From: Hymenobacter latericoloratus
GTDB taxonomy: Bacteria > Bacteroidota > Bacteroidia > Cytophagales > Hymenobacteraceae
DNA: 64,000 bases
Direction: 5' to 3'
Assembly: GCF_014199535.1 (NCBI RefSeq)
Contig: NZ_JACHNV010000007.1
Coordinates: 62,001-126,000, forward strand
Shown here: positions 40,490 through 52,783 of the stretch, piece by piece
Numbering within the stretch: the stretch's first letter is position 1
Layout of the letters: each line of letters opens with the position of its first letter
The notes under the pieces: model-generated
What the model was told of the DNA's origin: nothing
The model's input: the letters and a program-made list of their open reading frames with translations, nothing else
Database searches by the model: none
Made by a program: the position numbers and the translations under genes

Positions 40490-41284
40490 ATGACGACCAC
40501 CTCATCCTACGCCCTGGTAACGGGCGCCACCAACGGCATTGGCTATGAGCTGGCTAAGCTGCTGGCCCAGGACCACTACAACCTGGTGCTGGTGGCGCGC
40601 AGCACGCAGGAGCTGGAGCAAACAGCCACCGAGCTGCGCCAGCAGTACGGCGTAGAAGTAGAAACCATTGCCCAGGACCTGTTTCAGCGCGAGGCTCCCT
40701 TTGCGGTGTACGAGGCCGTGAAGGCTAAAGACCTGCAGATAGAGGTGCTGGTGAACAACGCCGGCCAGGGCCAGTACGGCGAGTTCATTGAAACCGACAT
40801 CAACCGGGAGCTGGATATTATTCAGCTCAACATTGGGGCCTACGTGGTGCTTACCAAGAAATTCCTGCAGGAAATGGTAGTCCGCAACCAGGGCAAAATT
40901 CTGCAGGTGTCCTCTATTGGGGGGGAGCTGCCGGGCCCGCTGCAGTCGGTGTACCACGGCACCAAGGCCTTTGTTACCTCGTTCACGGAAGCCATCCGGG
41001 AGGAAACCAAGGAAACCAACGTGACCATTACGGCCCTGCTGCCCGGCGTTACCGACACCGATTTCTTTAACAAAGCCGACATGACCGAGGCCAAGCTGGT
41101 AAAGGAAGGCCACCGCGCCGACCCCGCCGACGTAGCCAAGGACGGCTACGAAGCCCTGAAAGCCGGCAAAGACAAGGTGGTTTCCGGCTTCATGAACAAA
41201 GTGCAGGTAGCCGTCAGCAACATCATCCCCGACAGCTTGGTGGCCGCCAACCTGCACCAGCAGGCCAAGCCCAGCGAGAAGTAG
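40490..41284 (+). CDS. SDR family oxidoreductase
   Basis: 264 residues from ATG 40490 (MTTTSSYALVTGATNGIGYE). Cofactor loop TGATNGIG (about 11-18), Arg37 region VLVARSTQELEQ pointing to NADP, NNAGQGQYG (about 90-98), catalytic Ser in QVSSIGGELPG and YHGTKAF (Tyr and Lys), then LLPGVTDTDFF. It belongs to the DltE/YqjQ-like group of SDRs. Substrate not known. A helical C-terminus ends SLVAANLHQQAKPSEK. It is a single-gene unit ended by a strong hairpin. Confidence 0.88.
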   Translation: MTTTSSYALVTGATNGIGYELAKLLAQDHYNLVLVARSTQELEQTATELRQQYGVEVETIAQDLFQREAPFAVYEAVKAKDLQIEVLVNNAGQGQYGEFIETDINRELDIIQLNIGAYVVLTKKFLQEMVVRNQGKILQVSSIGGELPGPLQSVYHGTKAFVTSFTEAIREETKETNVTITALLPGVTDTDFFNKADMTEAKLVKEGHRADPADVAKDGYEALKAGKDKVVSGFMNKVQVAVSNIIPDSLVAANLHQQAKPSEK

Positions 41285-41313
41285 TTTCAGCGCGCACCCA
41301 TTCGTGTTATAGA

Positions 41314-41350
41314 AGCACCCCCTGCCGCACTTGGTGCGGCAGGGGGTGCT
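41314..41350. terminator. Strong hairpin between convergent genes
   Basis: AGCACCCCCTGCCGCAC (41314-41330), 3-base loop, GTGCGGCAGGGGGTGCT (41334-41350): 17 perfect base pairs between the SDR gene and the convergent kinase gene. Confidence 0.8.
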
Positions 41351-41371
41351 GTGCTTACGAGGGGTAGGAAA

Positions 41372-44098
41372 CTAGCCCGTTACCGGGAAAGTAAGCGTAA
41401 TGCTAGTGCCCCGCCCGGGCCTGGATTGCAGCGTGAAGGTGCCGCCCAGCAGCCCCACCCGCGTGCGAATACCCGCCAGCCCGATGCCGTTGCCCGGCCC
41501 GGCCTCGCTGGTGTCCTCCACGCCCACGCCATCGTCTTCCACGCTTACGTGCAGCATGCCGTCTTCGCGGGCCACCTGCACAAATACCTCCCGGGCCTGG
41601 GCGTGCTTTATCACGTTGTTGAGCAGCTCTTGCACGCTGCGGTACACGGTGGTTTCCAGGGGGCGGGGCAGGGCAGCCTCCAGGCCCGAAAGATTCAGGT
41701 CGATGGTCAGGGCCTGGGGCGGAATGCGCTTGACTAGCTCGCGCAGGGCCAGCTCCAGCCCGAAGTCTTCCAGGATGCTGGGCGTGAGCTCAAAGGAAAT
41801 GGCGCGGGTGGAGCGGATGGCGTCGCTGAGCAGCTGCTGGCAGGTACGCAGCTGCTCCGAAGGCGGCAGGGTATCGAGGGTGAGGCGGGTGGCGTACAGC
41901 AACTGGCCCACCCCGTTGTGCAGGCTTTCGGAAATGCGGCGGCGCTCCTCCTCCTGGGTGGTCAGGATGGCCGAAAGCACCTCCTGCTGCTGGCGTAGCT
42001 TCAGGCGGGTGGCCTCGGCCAGCATGTGGTTACGTTCCGTCACGTCGCGGCCGACTACCAGCACGCCCGTAACGGCTTCCTGGTGGCGCAGGGGCACAAA
42101 GTTGAGGTCGAGGGTGAGCGTGCCGCTGGGGCCGGTCCAGTTCAGCAGGGCCGAGGCCTCGCCGGCCAGGGCCTGCCGGACGCGGGCTACTACCTCCGGA
42201 ATCAGGCCCAGGCTGGGGTGCGCCTCGGCAAAGAAACGCCCCAGAGCCGCGGCCTCGGGCACGCCGGCCAGGGCCACCATGCGGGCGTTCCAGGCCGTGA
42301 TGCGCAGGTCCGTATCCAGGGCTACCACGCAGTCCACGGTGTTATTAAGCAGGCTCTGGGTGAATTCCTTTTCGGCTTGCAGCTGCACACGGCCTTGCTC
42401 GGCCTCTGTTACATCAATGGCAAACAGCACGGCCTGCTGGCGCTGCGCATCGAAGAACCCGTAGTTCTGGTAGTACAGCGTCTGGCCGCCGAGTGCGGCT
42501 ACATCCAGAAAGGCTACCTGCTCGCCGGCCAGCAGGCGGCGGGTGGGCTCCGTCAGGGACGGAAACACCTCAAACACGCTGCGGCCCACCAGCTCATTGT
42601 CCTGCACATGGAGGCGGCGCAGGCCGTGGCCCACTACCTCCAGGCACGTGCCATCCGCCGCCAGCCGACTCAGAATAACGGGCAGATGCACCAGAATGTG
42701 CTCCAGCAGCTGGGTTTTGTAGTTTAGCTCCTCCTCGGCCTCGCGGCGCTGGGTAATATCGCGCATGAGCCCCACAAAGCGCCCCGGCTGGCCGGGCGTG
42801 CTCTGCACGATTTTGCCTACGGCCGATACGTGACGTACCGTGCCGTCGGGCCACACAATGCGGTGCTCCAGGTCGAAGGGGGCCTGCTCCCGCGCCGAGC
42901 GCTGCAGGGCCTCGGTAACGCAGGCAAGGTCGGCGGGGTGAATGGCATCCCTGACAACCTGGAAGGGGGTAGGGCGCGGGTCAAAGGGCCGGCCGAAAAT
43001 GGTTTGGGAGCGTAAGTCCCAGTACACCTGGTCGGTGGCGTAGTCAATGGTCCAGACGCCGGTTTCGGAGGCGCTGAGGGCCATGCGGAGCCGGTCTTCG
43101 TTTTCCCGGATGCGAATGGCCGCCTGTTTTTCCTGGGTGATGTCGCGCCAGGTGGCGAGCACCAGCGGCGTGTCGCTTTTGGGGTCGAGGATGGTGGTGA
43201 GCAGGATGTCTTCCCAGAACTCCTCGCCGGTACTGCGCAGGCGGCACCACTCAAAGCGGCAGAAGCCCCGGCGCAGGGTCTCGTCCCAGTAGGCGTTGGC
43301 CTGCAGCATCGAAAATTGGCCGTTGGGCTGCTTTTCCGGCGAGAAGGCCGCGGCGTGCCGGCCCAGCAGGTCTTCCTTGGTGCGCAGGCCCAGCAGGCGC
43401 AGGGCGGCCTCGTTGCAGTCTAGAAAGTGGTTGTCGCGCAGGAGCAACATACCATCCTGGTTGCGCTCAAACAGAATGCGGAACCGCTGCTCGCTGCGCT
43501 CCAGGGCCAGGCGGGCCTGGTGCTGCTCCGTCACGTCAATCAGGGCCAGGCGCAGGCTGGGCGGGCCGGCGGGGGTAGGGCCGGCGGCCAGGGTGCCCTC
43601 TAGGCGCACCTGCTGGGGCGCGTGCGGGGCCGTCAGCAGCTGCACGAAAACCGGCGGGGGCTGGGTAAGCTGGGTTAGGGCCTCCAGGTAGGTGGCCAGC
43701 TCTGCCCGGAAGTGGGGAGCCACGTACACGGCCAGGCGGCGGCCCACGGCGTGCTGGCGCGGCACGCCCAGCAGCTGGCTGGCCCGCAGGTTGAGCTGCT
43801 CAATCTCGCCCTGGGGTGTGAGGGTGCAATAGCCCACCGGGGCAAACTCATAGAGGTCGGCGTACTGGTTGCGGCTGCTTTCCATTTCGGCCTGGGCCGT
43901 CAGCAGCTCCTCGTACTGCATTTCCAGCTCAATCTGGTGCACCTGCAGCTCCTGCACCAGCTGCTGCACGGTGGCGGGCGTACCGGGCGGTAGGCTGCTG
44001 GTTACGCGCTGGCGCCGCTCGGCCCGCAGGCGCAGCTCCCGCATGGCCGCCTCCGTGCGGCTGGTACCCGGGGTCGGCTCGTTTTCTGACTCACTCAT
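41372..44098 (-). CDS. Multi-PAS sensor histidine kinase, NarX/DegS (HisKA_3) type
   Basis: 908 residues from ATG 44098, no membrane segment. A coiled-coil start (QQLVQELQVHQIELEMQYEELLTAQAEME, 45-73) is followed by about five PAS domains (near 80-190, 200-320, 335-450, 465-570 and 585-690). The dimerisation helix has the phospho-acceptor His in EEERRRISESLHNGVGQ (about 725), and the ATPase domain has VQELLNNVIKHAQA, DDGVGV and GNGIGLAGIRTRVGLLGG. It is a cytoplasmic sensor for several signals, passing phosphate to a NarL-type regulator; the regulator gene at 9224-9883 is of that class, but no link is shown. Confidence 0.93.
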   Translation of the reverse strand: MSESENEPTPGTSRTEAAMRELRLRAERRQRVTSSLPPGTPATVQQLVQELQVHQIELEMQYEELLTAQAEMESSRNQYADLYEFAPVGYCTLTPQGEIEQLNLRASQLLGVPRQHAVGRRLAVYVAPHFRAELATYLEALTQLTQPPPVFVQLLTAPHAPQQVRLEGTLAAGPTPAGPPSLRLALIDVTEQHQARLALERSEQRFRILFERNQDGMLLLRDNHFLDCNEAALRLLGLRTKEDLLGRHAAAFSPEKQPNGQFSMLQANAYWDETLRRGFCRFEWCRLRSTGEEFWEDILLTTILDPKSDTPLVLATWRDITQEKQAAIRIRENEDRLRMALSASETGVWTIDYATDQVYWDLRSQTIFGRPFDPRPTPFQVVRDAIHPADLACVTEALQRSAREQAPFDLEHRIVWPDGTVRHVSAVGKIVQSTPGQPGRFVGLMRDITQRREAEEELNYKTQLLEHILVHLPVILSRLAADGTCLEVVGHGLRRLHVQDNELVGRSVFEVFPSLTEPTRRLLAGEQVAFLDVAALGGQTLYYQNYGFFDAQRQQAVLFAIDVTEAEQGRVQLQAEKEFTQSLLNNTVDCVVALDTDLRITAWNARMVALAGVPEAAALGRFFAEAHPSLGLIPEVVARVRQALAGEASALLNWTGPSGTLTLDLNFVPLRHQEAVTGVLVVGRDVTERNHMLAEATRLKLRQQQEVLSAILTTQEEERRRISESLHNGVGQLLYATRLTLDTLPPSEQLRTCQQLLSDAIRSTRAISFELTPSILEDFGLELALRELVKRIPPQALTIDLNLSGLEAALPRPLETTVYRSVQELLNNVIKHAQAREVFVQVAREDGMLHVSVEDDGVGVEDTSEAGPGNGIGLAGIRTRVGLLGGTFTLQSRPGRGTSITLTFPVTG

Positions 44099-44202
44099 GC
44101 GTTCTGAAACCTAAGAAAAGACACTGCCTTGCCTGCCACCGGCGCTTGCTGCCCCGCCGCCCCTGCGTTGCCCTGAACACGTATGGCCAGCTCAACCGGG
44201 CG

Positions 44203-47283
<3,081 letters not shown>

Positions 47284-47355
47284 GGATGGTAAAGCAAAAG
47301 GCCGCAACGGCGCGGGAGCGGCTGGCCGGGTGGGGCTCTGCAGGGGCTCTGGCTA

Positions 47356-47390
47356 CAAAAGTAAAAGGATTGTACCAGTGCGGTTGGCAA
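47356..47390 (-). promoter_or_regulatory. Candidate promoter of the CheB-CheR-PAS gene
   Basis: On the minus strand TActTTTG (47363 down to 47356) with TTG at 47390-47388, spacing 24, which is longer than the usual 20. Confidence 0.45.
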
Positions 47391-47516
47391 GCGCAAGACA
47401 CGGGTTTTTCCCGAAAAACTAAAGCTCAACCATATACTTGGCCCGGCCCAGGCACGTAGTAACCCCGTAGCTTGGGGAGTTTCTGCCAGGGTTTCCACCG
47501 ATTTACTTTTTTTACT

Positions 47517-48548
47517 GTGCCAACTCCCTCCCACGTCATTGTTATTGGAACCTCCGCCGGTGGTATGCTGGCCCTCACGCGCCTGGTGGAGCAGTTGCCG
47601 GCCACGCTGCCGGCCGCCGTGCTGGTGGTGCAGCACCTGGCCCCCGATTCCTCGGGTGAGCCCCTGGTGGAACGCCTCAGTCAGCACAGCGGCCTGCGCT
47701 GCACCCTGGCCCGGCACGAGGAAACCCTGCAGGCTGGCACCCTGTACCTGGCCCCGCCCGACCGCCACCTGCTGGTAAAAGAAACCCAGGTGCTGGTAAC
47801 CAAGGGGCCGCGGGAAAATAATTACCGCCCCGCCGCCGACGCCCTGTTCCGCTCGGCGGCCGTGGCTTTCGGGCCCAACGTGGTAGGGGTGGTGCTCACG
47901 GGCATGCTCCACGACGGCACGGCCGGCCTAGACTTTATTAAGCGCTGCGGGGGCGTGGCCCTGGTGCAGGACCCGGCCGATGCCGAATACCCCAGCATGC
48001 CGGAAAGCGCTATGCGCAACGTGGAGGTTGATTACGTGCTACCCATTGACATGATGGGGCGGGTGCTGCAGGAGCTAGTGGGCATACCCACGCCTGCGCC
48101 GGGCTCGGCTTTCATCCCTGAGGACCTGAAAGTAGAAGCGGCTATTGCCGAACGTATCGTGGGAAACATAGAGGATGTTCGCAAGCTGGGGCAGCAAGTG
48201 CCCATCACCTGCCCCGACTGCGGCGGGGCTCTGTGGGAGCTCAACCACGGCAGCGTGCTGCGCTACCGCTGCCACACGGGGCACTCCTTCACGGCCGATG
48301 CCCTGCTGGAAAAGTCGCAGGATGCCATGGAGGAAACCCTGTGGGTGGCCCTGCGCATGATGGAGGAGCGCAAAAATCTGCTCACCAGCATGGCCTCGCA
48401 CGGCACCGGGGCCTGGAGCGTGCAGCAGGCCGAAAAGCTGGAGGAAATCAAGCAGCACGTCAACCGCCTGCGCGAGTTCCTGCTCAACGGCGGCCCCGCC
48501 CCGGCCCGCCCCGACGGCTCCCACGAAGACGAGTCGGCGCTGCGGTAG
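47517..48548 (+). CDS. CheB-type methylesterase with a C-terminal zinc ribbon
   Basis: 343 residues from GTG 47517 (MPTPSHVIVIGTSAGG); the frame extends to a TTG at 47472. The methylesterase triad is present: Ser in IGTSAGGMLAL (about 11), His in VVQHLAPDSSGEP, and Asp in TGMLHDGTAGL. It lacks the receiver domain of E. coli CheB. The C-terminal part (about 225-343) has a zinc-binding CPDCGG...YRCHTGHSF ribbon and a helical hairpin. It is divergent from the CheB-CheR-PAS gene and probably works in the same signalling circuit. Confidence 0.92.
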   Translation: MPTPSHVIVIGTSAGGMLALTRLVEQLPATLPAAVLVVQHLAPDSSGEPLVERLSQHSGLRCTLARHEETLQAGTLYLAPPDRHLLVKETQVLVTKGPRENNYRPAADALFRSAAVAFGPNVVGVVLTGMLHDGTAGLDFIKRCGGVALVQDPADAEYPSMPESAMRNVEVDYVLPIDMMGRVLQELVGIPTPAPGSAFIPEDLKVEAAIAERIVGNIEDVRKLGQQVPITCPDCGGALWELNHGSVLRYRCHTGHSFTADALLEKSQDAMEETLWVALRMMEERKNLLTSMASHGTGAWSVQQAEKLEEIKQHVNRLREFLLNGGPAPARPDGSHEDESALR

Positions 48549-48607
48549 CGGCCCCACGCCCGGGCTACTGACCGAAACTATGCACGGCCCGCCGGCAACG
48601 GGGGCCG

Positions 48608-48639
48608 GGTAGTTGACGTTGAGCTAAAGGTAGTTGACG
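48608..48639 (+). promoter_or_regulatory. Direct repeat upstream of the DUF3140 gene
   Basis: GGTAGTTGACG occurs at 48608-48618 and again at 48629-48639, a period of 21 bases (two helical turns), 44 bases before the start codon. This spacing is typical for side-by-side activator sites. Confidence 0.45.
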
Positions 48640-48682
48640 GCGCTACGGTGCCGCCTGTTCTTTCATCTTTACTACCCCTGCT

Positions 48683-49039
48683 ATGGCAACCAAACCCTCA
48701 GACCCCTCCGACGAAACGATTTACTCCGACTTCAAGCAGGAAGTCAATATGACGGCTTCGGAGCTGGAAAAGTGGCTGAAAACCGACGAGTCGAAATCCG
48801 TGGGCCAGGACAGCGGCGACGGCACCAGCATCGGGCGCCACTCCGGCGAGAAAATCATTGAGATTCTGCGCAAGAAAAAGGCCGACCTCACTTCCGCCGA
48901 CGAGGAGCACATGCACAAGGTGCACAGCTACATCAGCCGCCACCTGGCCCAGGGCCCCCACGACAAGAAAGACGTGGAAACCTCCCGCTGGCGCTATTCG
49001 CTCATGAACTGGGGCCACGACCCGCTTAAGGATAAATAG
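48683..49039 (+). CDS. DUF3140 domain protein
   Basis: 118 residues from ATG 48683. It matches DUF3140 from end to end: FKQEVNMTASELEKWLKTDESKSVGQDSGDG, GRHSGEKIIEILRKKKADLTSADEEHMHKVHSYISRHLAQGP, and the C-terminal RWRYSLMNWGHDPLK. Members are small DNA-binding-like proteins of unknown function, often near stress genes. It lies downstream of the CheB gene on the same strand, with a 134-base gap, so it may have its own promoter. Confidence 0.9.
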   Translation: MATKPSDPSDETIYSDFKQEVNMTASELEKWLKTDESKSVGQDSGDGTSIGRHSGEKIIEILRKKKADLTSADEEHMHKVHSYISRHLAQGPHDKKDVETSRWRYSLMNWGHDPLKDK

Positions 49040-49042
49040 CCG

Positions 49043-49118
49043 GCCCACCCGAACCCCCTACACCACAACGGCCCCGCCATCTGGCGGGGCCGTTGTGGTG
49101 TAGGGGGTTCGGGTGGGC
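49043..49118. terminator. 76-base perfect palindrome between convergent genes
   Basis: 37-bp arms (49043-49079 and 49082-49118) with a two-base loop, beginning GCCCACCCGAACCCCC. No mismatch. It separates the DUF3140 gene from the convergent kinase gene. Confidence 0.85.
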
Positions 49119-49126
49119 ACAGGAAG

Positions 49127-51796
49127 TCAGAGTGCCGGAACCAGGGAGGCAGGCAGGTGCAGCCGGAAGGTGGTGCCGGTGCCCAGGGTGCTGCTTACCT
49201 CCACGTGCCCGCCGGCTTGCTGCACAATGCGGTTGACGAGGTAAAGTCCCAGCCCGGAGCCGGGCACGTGGTCATGGAAGCGGCGGAACATCTTGAACAG
49301 CTCGGGCCCGAAGCGCGATAAGTCCATGCCCAGGCCATTGTCCTGCACCAGCAGCAGGGGGCTACCCCCGGCCGTAAGCCGAACCGATACCAGCACCACC
49401 GGGGGGCGGTCGGGGTGGGCGTACTTCAGGGCGTTGCTGATTAGGTTGTAGAGGATGCTCTGCAGGTTAAGCCGCCCGAAAAGCAGCTGCGGCACGGCCG
49501 CAAAATCCAGCTCTACCTGCGCCTGCTGCTCCGTTATCTGGTTGCGCATGCTTTGCAGCACGCTTTGGGTTAGCGGCAGCAGCGCCACTACCTCCGCGGG
49601 TACGCCCTGCGTTTGCCGCTCGGCCTGCACCACCTGGGCCAGCCCCTGAATGGTGCGCTGAATCTGCCCCAGGGCATCCTCGAACATGTGCATGAGCTGC
49701 TCCGCCTCGGGGTCGTGGAAAGTAGCCGTGCGCTTGAGTTCCTCAAAGATGCCGGCCATGTTGTGCACGGGCTGCTGTAAGTCGTGCGAGGCCGTGTACA
49801 CAAAGTTGTCCAAGTCGCTGTTGATGCGGGTGAGCTGCTGGTTGGTGAGCTCCAGCTGGCGGTTGGATAGCCGGGCCTGCTCGTTGGCGGCCCGTAGCTC
49901 TTTGTTGGAGGTAGCCAGCTTGCGACTGGCCAGCTGCAGGGCCTCGGCCAGCTCTTTCTGCTCGTGAATATCGGTGTTGGTGCCAAACCAGCGCACTATC
50001 CGGCCCTGCTCATCGTGCAGGGGTAGGGCCCGCACCAGAAACCAGCGGTACGTACCATTGGCCCGCCGGAGCCGGGCCTCTACCTGGTAAGGGGTTGCTT
50101 CGGTAAGAGCGATGTTCCACTGCCGGAGCATGAACGGCAAGTCCTGGGGGTGGAAGTACCGGGTCCAGCCCTTGCCTAGCGCCTCCTCCGGGGTGCTGCC
50201 GGTAAAGGCGTACCACTGCTCGTTGTAGTAGTCTGCCTGCCCAGCCGGGCTGGTTGTCCAGACGAGGTTGGAAATGGCATTGGTCAGGGTGCGGAAACCC
50301 AGCTCGCTCTGCTCCAGTTGACGGCGGGCCTGCTCCAGCTCCGTCACTTCGTAGGCAAACACGATGACGCCATCGATCTGGCCGTTCTCGTTGTAGCGGG
50401 GCTGCTGGATGTAGTTGAAGTACCGGTCCCGGGGGGCGTCGGCGTCGGGGTGGCTGAGCGGAATCAGCATGCCCAGCTCCTGGTGCATTTCACCCGTTGC
50501 GTACACCTGCCGGAACGTGTGATACACCGGGTGGCGGGCAATTTCCGGCAGCGCCTCCAGGATGGGCCGGCCCAGCAACGCACGCCCGGGGAACAGCCCC
50601 TGGTAGCCGGGGTTCACCAGCTCAAATACCAGCTCCGGCCCGCGCAGAATACAAATGGCTGCCGGCGCCTGCATAAACAGCTGCTCGAGGCGGACGCGCC
50701 GGCGCTCGGCATCGGCCTGGGCGTGCAGCACTTCCTTGGTGCGAGCCGCCACGCGGCGCTCCAGCTCCGAGGTGTTAATCAGGATTTCGTGGTTGGCCGC
50801 CAGCAGTTCCTCGTTCGTGGCGGCCAGCTCTTCGTTGGTAGCCGCCAGTTCCTCGTTGGCATAGCTCAGCTGCCGCTCACTATGCTCCACCCGCTGGCGG
50901 GCCAGCACCTGCTCAGTTACGTCGTAGGCAAACACCAGAATGCCGTTTACTTCTCCGGCCTGGCTGCGGGTGGCTTGGTAAATGAAATTGTAGTATCGCT
51001 CGCCCAGCCGGCCGCTATTGTCGTGGTCAAGCTGCACCTGCATTTCGGTGGCCCGAAAAGTTTCGCCGGTGCGGTACACCTCGTCGAGCAGGTCAAAAAT
51101 AGGTTGGCCGGCCAGCTCGGGCATGGCCTCCCGAATGGGCTTGCCCAGCAGCAGTCGGGTGCCCACCAGCTCCTGATACAAGGGGTTTACCAGCCGGAAA
51201 ACGTGGTCTGGCCCCTCAAAAATGGTAATCATGGCCGGCGCCTGCATAAACAGGCTGTGCAGCTGGTTGCGTTGCGTCTCGGCCTCGGCGCGCGCCGCTT
51301 TTTCCCGAGCCTGGCTTTCGCGCAGGGCTTCTTCCACGGCCGTTCTCGACTGCTCGGCCGTGTCCGTGAAGCTCACCAGCAGGCCCTCGCCCACGCGCCG
51401 GGCCGACAGGTGAAAGAAGTTATCCAGCCCGTCGCCCTGGTAATTAACGCTGTACTGCTGCTGTCTGCCGGAGGCAAAGGCCTGGCAGTGAAACTCGAAC
51501 ACGCCCGTAGCCAGGGTATGGGGGTAGAGCTGCAGGTAGGTTTGGGTAGGTAGCTCGGTGAGGCCCAGTATCTGCCGGGCCTTGGGGTTGAGCAGGACAA
51601 ACGTAAAGTCGATGATTTCCGGGCTGCCGGGCCTTGCGTAAACCGGTTTGTAGAGGGCCACCCCCGTTAAGGACACGGCTAGCAGGCCCTCCAGCAGGTC
51701 TTCCGGGGGCGTAAGGCTCCGCGCGTCTGCAGAATAGGACGTAGAAGCAGGGAAGTCGGACACAGTTAAGCCAAAAACAGGAACGGTGGGGGTCAC
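49127..51796 (-). CDS. PAS sensor histidine kinase (HisKA type)
   Basis: 889 residues from GTG 51796. The frame extends to a TTG at 51850, but that TTG forms the -33 element of a good promoter. Four PAS domains (about 40-150, 180-305, 370-480 and 500-625) are linked by coiled coils with the units EELAATNEELAATNEELLAANHE and NKELRAANEQARLSNRQL. The kinase core has the phospho-acceptor His in YTASHDLQQPVHNMAG (about 670), NLISNALKYAHPD, DNGLGMDL and GSGLGLYLVNRIVQQAGGHVEV. No membrane segments and no receiver domain. The inputs and the cognate regulator are unknown. Confidence 0.92.
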   Translation of the reverse strand: MTPTVPVFGLTVSDFPASTSYSADARSLTPPEDLLEGLLAVSLTGVALYKPVYARPGSPEIIDFTFVLLNPKARQILGLTELPTQTYLQLYPHTLATGVFEFHCQAFASGRQQQYSVNYQGDGLDNFFHLSARRVGEGLLVSFTDTAEQSRTAVEEALRESQAREKAARAEAETQRNQLHSLFMQAPAMITIFEGPDHVFRLVNPLYQELVGTRLLLGKPIREAMPELAGQPIFDLLDEVYRTGETFRATEMQVQLDHDNSGRLGERYYNFIYQATRSQAGEVNGILVFAYDVTEQVLARQRVEHSERQLSYANEELAATNEELAATNEELLAANHEILINTSELERRVAARTKEVLHAQADAERRRVRLEQLFMQAPAAICILRGPELVFELVNPGYQGLFPGRALLGRPILEALPEIARHPVYHTFRQVYATGEMHQELGMLIPLSHPDADAPRDRYFNYIQQPRYNENGQIDGVIVFAYEVTELEQARRQLEQSELGFRTLTNAISNLVWTTSPAGQADYYNEQWYAFTGSTPEEALGKGWTRYFHPQDLPFMLRQWNIALTEATPYQVEARLRRANGTYRWFLVRALPLHDEQGRIVRWFGTNTDIHEQKELAEALQLASRKLATSNKELRAANEQARLSNRQLELTNQQLTRINSDLDNFVYTASHDLQQPVHNMAGIFEELKRTATFHDPEAEQLMHMFEDALGQIQRTIQGLAQVVQAERQTQGVPAEVVALLPLTQSVLQSMRNQITEQQAQVELDFAAVPQLLFGRLNLQSILYNLISNALKYAHPDRPPVVLVSVRLTAGGSPLLLVQDNGLGMDLSRFGPELFKMFRRFHDHVPGSGLGLYLVNRIVQQAGGHVEVSSTLGTGTTFRLHLPASLVPAL

Positions 51797-51817
51797 TTCA
51801 GCTGGCGCCCCAGAGTT

Positions 51818-51850
51818 CAAAAGTACGTTGAAACTGCTGTTGCAGTTCAA
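51818..51850 (-). promoter_or_regulatory. Promoter of the PAS kinase gene
   Basis: On the minus strand TTG at 51850-51848, 22 bases, TActTTTG at 51825-51818. The transcript would start near 51812, just ahead of GTG 51796, which supports that start codon. Confidence 0.6.
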
Positions 51851-51923
51851 TCAGGGCCCGGGCCTGCCCCGGCAGCAGCAAGGGAGCGGGTTGTTGGGAT
51901 TAGCTGACCGGTGGCTGAATATC

Positions 51924-51976
51924 CGGCAGGAGGGCCGGAGCGGAAGAGGTGCCCCTCCGCTCCGGCCCTCCTGCCG
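51924..51976. terminator. Perfect 20-bp hairpin after the exported-protein gene
   Basis: CGGCAGGAGGGCCGGAGCGG (51924-51943) and its exact complement (51957-51976), 13-base loop; it abuts the stop codon of the gene at 51978. Confidence 0.8.
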
Positions 51977-51977
51977 C

Positions 51978-52706
51978 TTACAGGGTATTGTAGTAAGTAA
52001 GCAGCTTAATCAGGTCGGCTTCCTGAGCCAGGTCGAGCTGCTGCTGGGCTATATACTGGGTTAGGGCCGCCGTGTGGGTTGGGCTCAGGGCCGCCAGAAC
52101 GGCCTTTTCGCTGAGCCGGATGGGCTGCAGGGTATTGTCGGGCTGCTTGAGGTAGTAGGCCGTGGTTTCCTGCCATACGTTGCTGGGCCGCGTGGCCAAG
52201 GACGGGCTGGTGCCCTTCTGAACCAGCATGCGGGTGCGCTGCCGCAGCAGGCCGGTGCGGTCGGCATCGTAGCGAACCTCAAAAAACGGATTGCGGGAAG
52301 CCCGCTTTAGCTTTTGCGCCGCCGGGTACTGCCGAAACACAAACGGGCCGCCCTGGGCCGGGTCGCCCAGGGAAAATTCCTGCACGTCGGCCGCCGACAG
52401 CTCCAGGGAGTCGGCAGGGGCCCGCCGCCACAACAAGCGGCCGTCCTCGGCCAGGTCGTACTTCAGCCAGGCCTGGGGCACCCGCCCGCGCGTAGTCAGG
52501 ACGTTGCCCTGGGTCCAGGCAGGTAGCAGATACGGGCTGCCGGTAGTCACTACGGCACCACCCCGGCCCCGGCCTTTGTCCATTTCGCGGCTGATGTATT
52601 CGGCGTTGCTGGTCCCGGTAAGGGTCCGGCCAGTTTGGGCCCGCGCGCCTACCGCCGCGCCCGTAAGCAGGATAACAACCAAAGGGAGTTTAAGCAGTGA
52701 GGACAT
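51978..52706 (-). CDS. Exported protein of unknown function
   Basis: 242 residues from ATG 52706. The signal peptide MSSLLKLPLVVILLTGAAVGARA ends before QTGR. The mature protein has SPYLLPAWTQGNVLTTRGRVPQAWLKYDLAEDGRLLWRR and RNPFFEVRYDADRTGLLRQRTRMLV, probably a beta-sheet-rich domain seen in several exported Bacteroidota proteins, and a helical end (AALTQYIAQQQLDLAQEADLIKLLTYYNTL). I do not recognise a named family. It is a single-gene unit. Confidence 0.78.
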   Translation of the reverse strand: MSSLLKLPLVVILLTGAAVGARAQTGRTLTGTSNAEYISREMDKGRGRGGAVVTTGSPYLLPAWTQGNVLTTRGRVPQAWLKYDLAEDGRLLWRRAPADSLELSAADVQEFSLGDPAQGGPFVFRQYPAAQKLKRASRNPFFEVRYDADRTGLLRQRTRMLVQKGTSPSLATRPSNVWQETTAYYLKQPDNTLQPIRLSEKAVLAALSPTHTAALTQYIAQQQLDLAQEADLIKLLTYYNTL

Positions 52707-52783
52707 AACCAGCAGCAAAAAGAAAAACAACTACCGCCAAAATATAGCGGTTAGGTCCGTAAGTGCGGCTCCTGCCACCCGGC

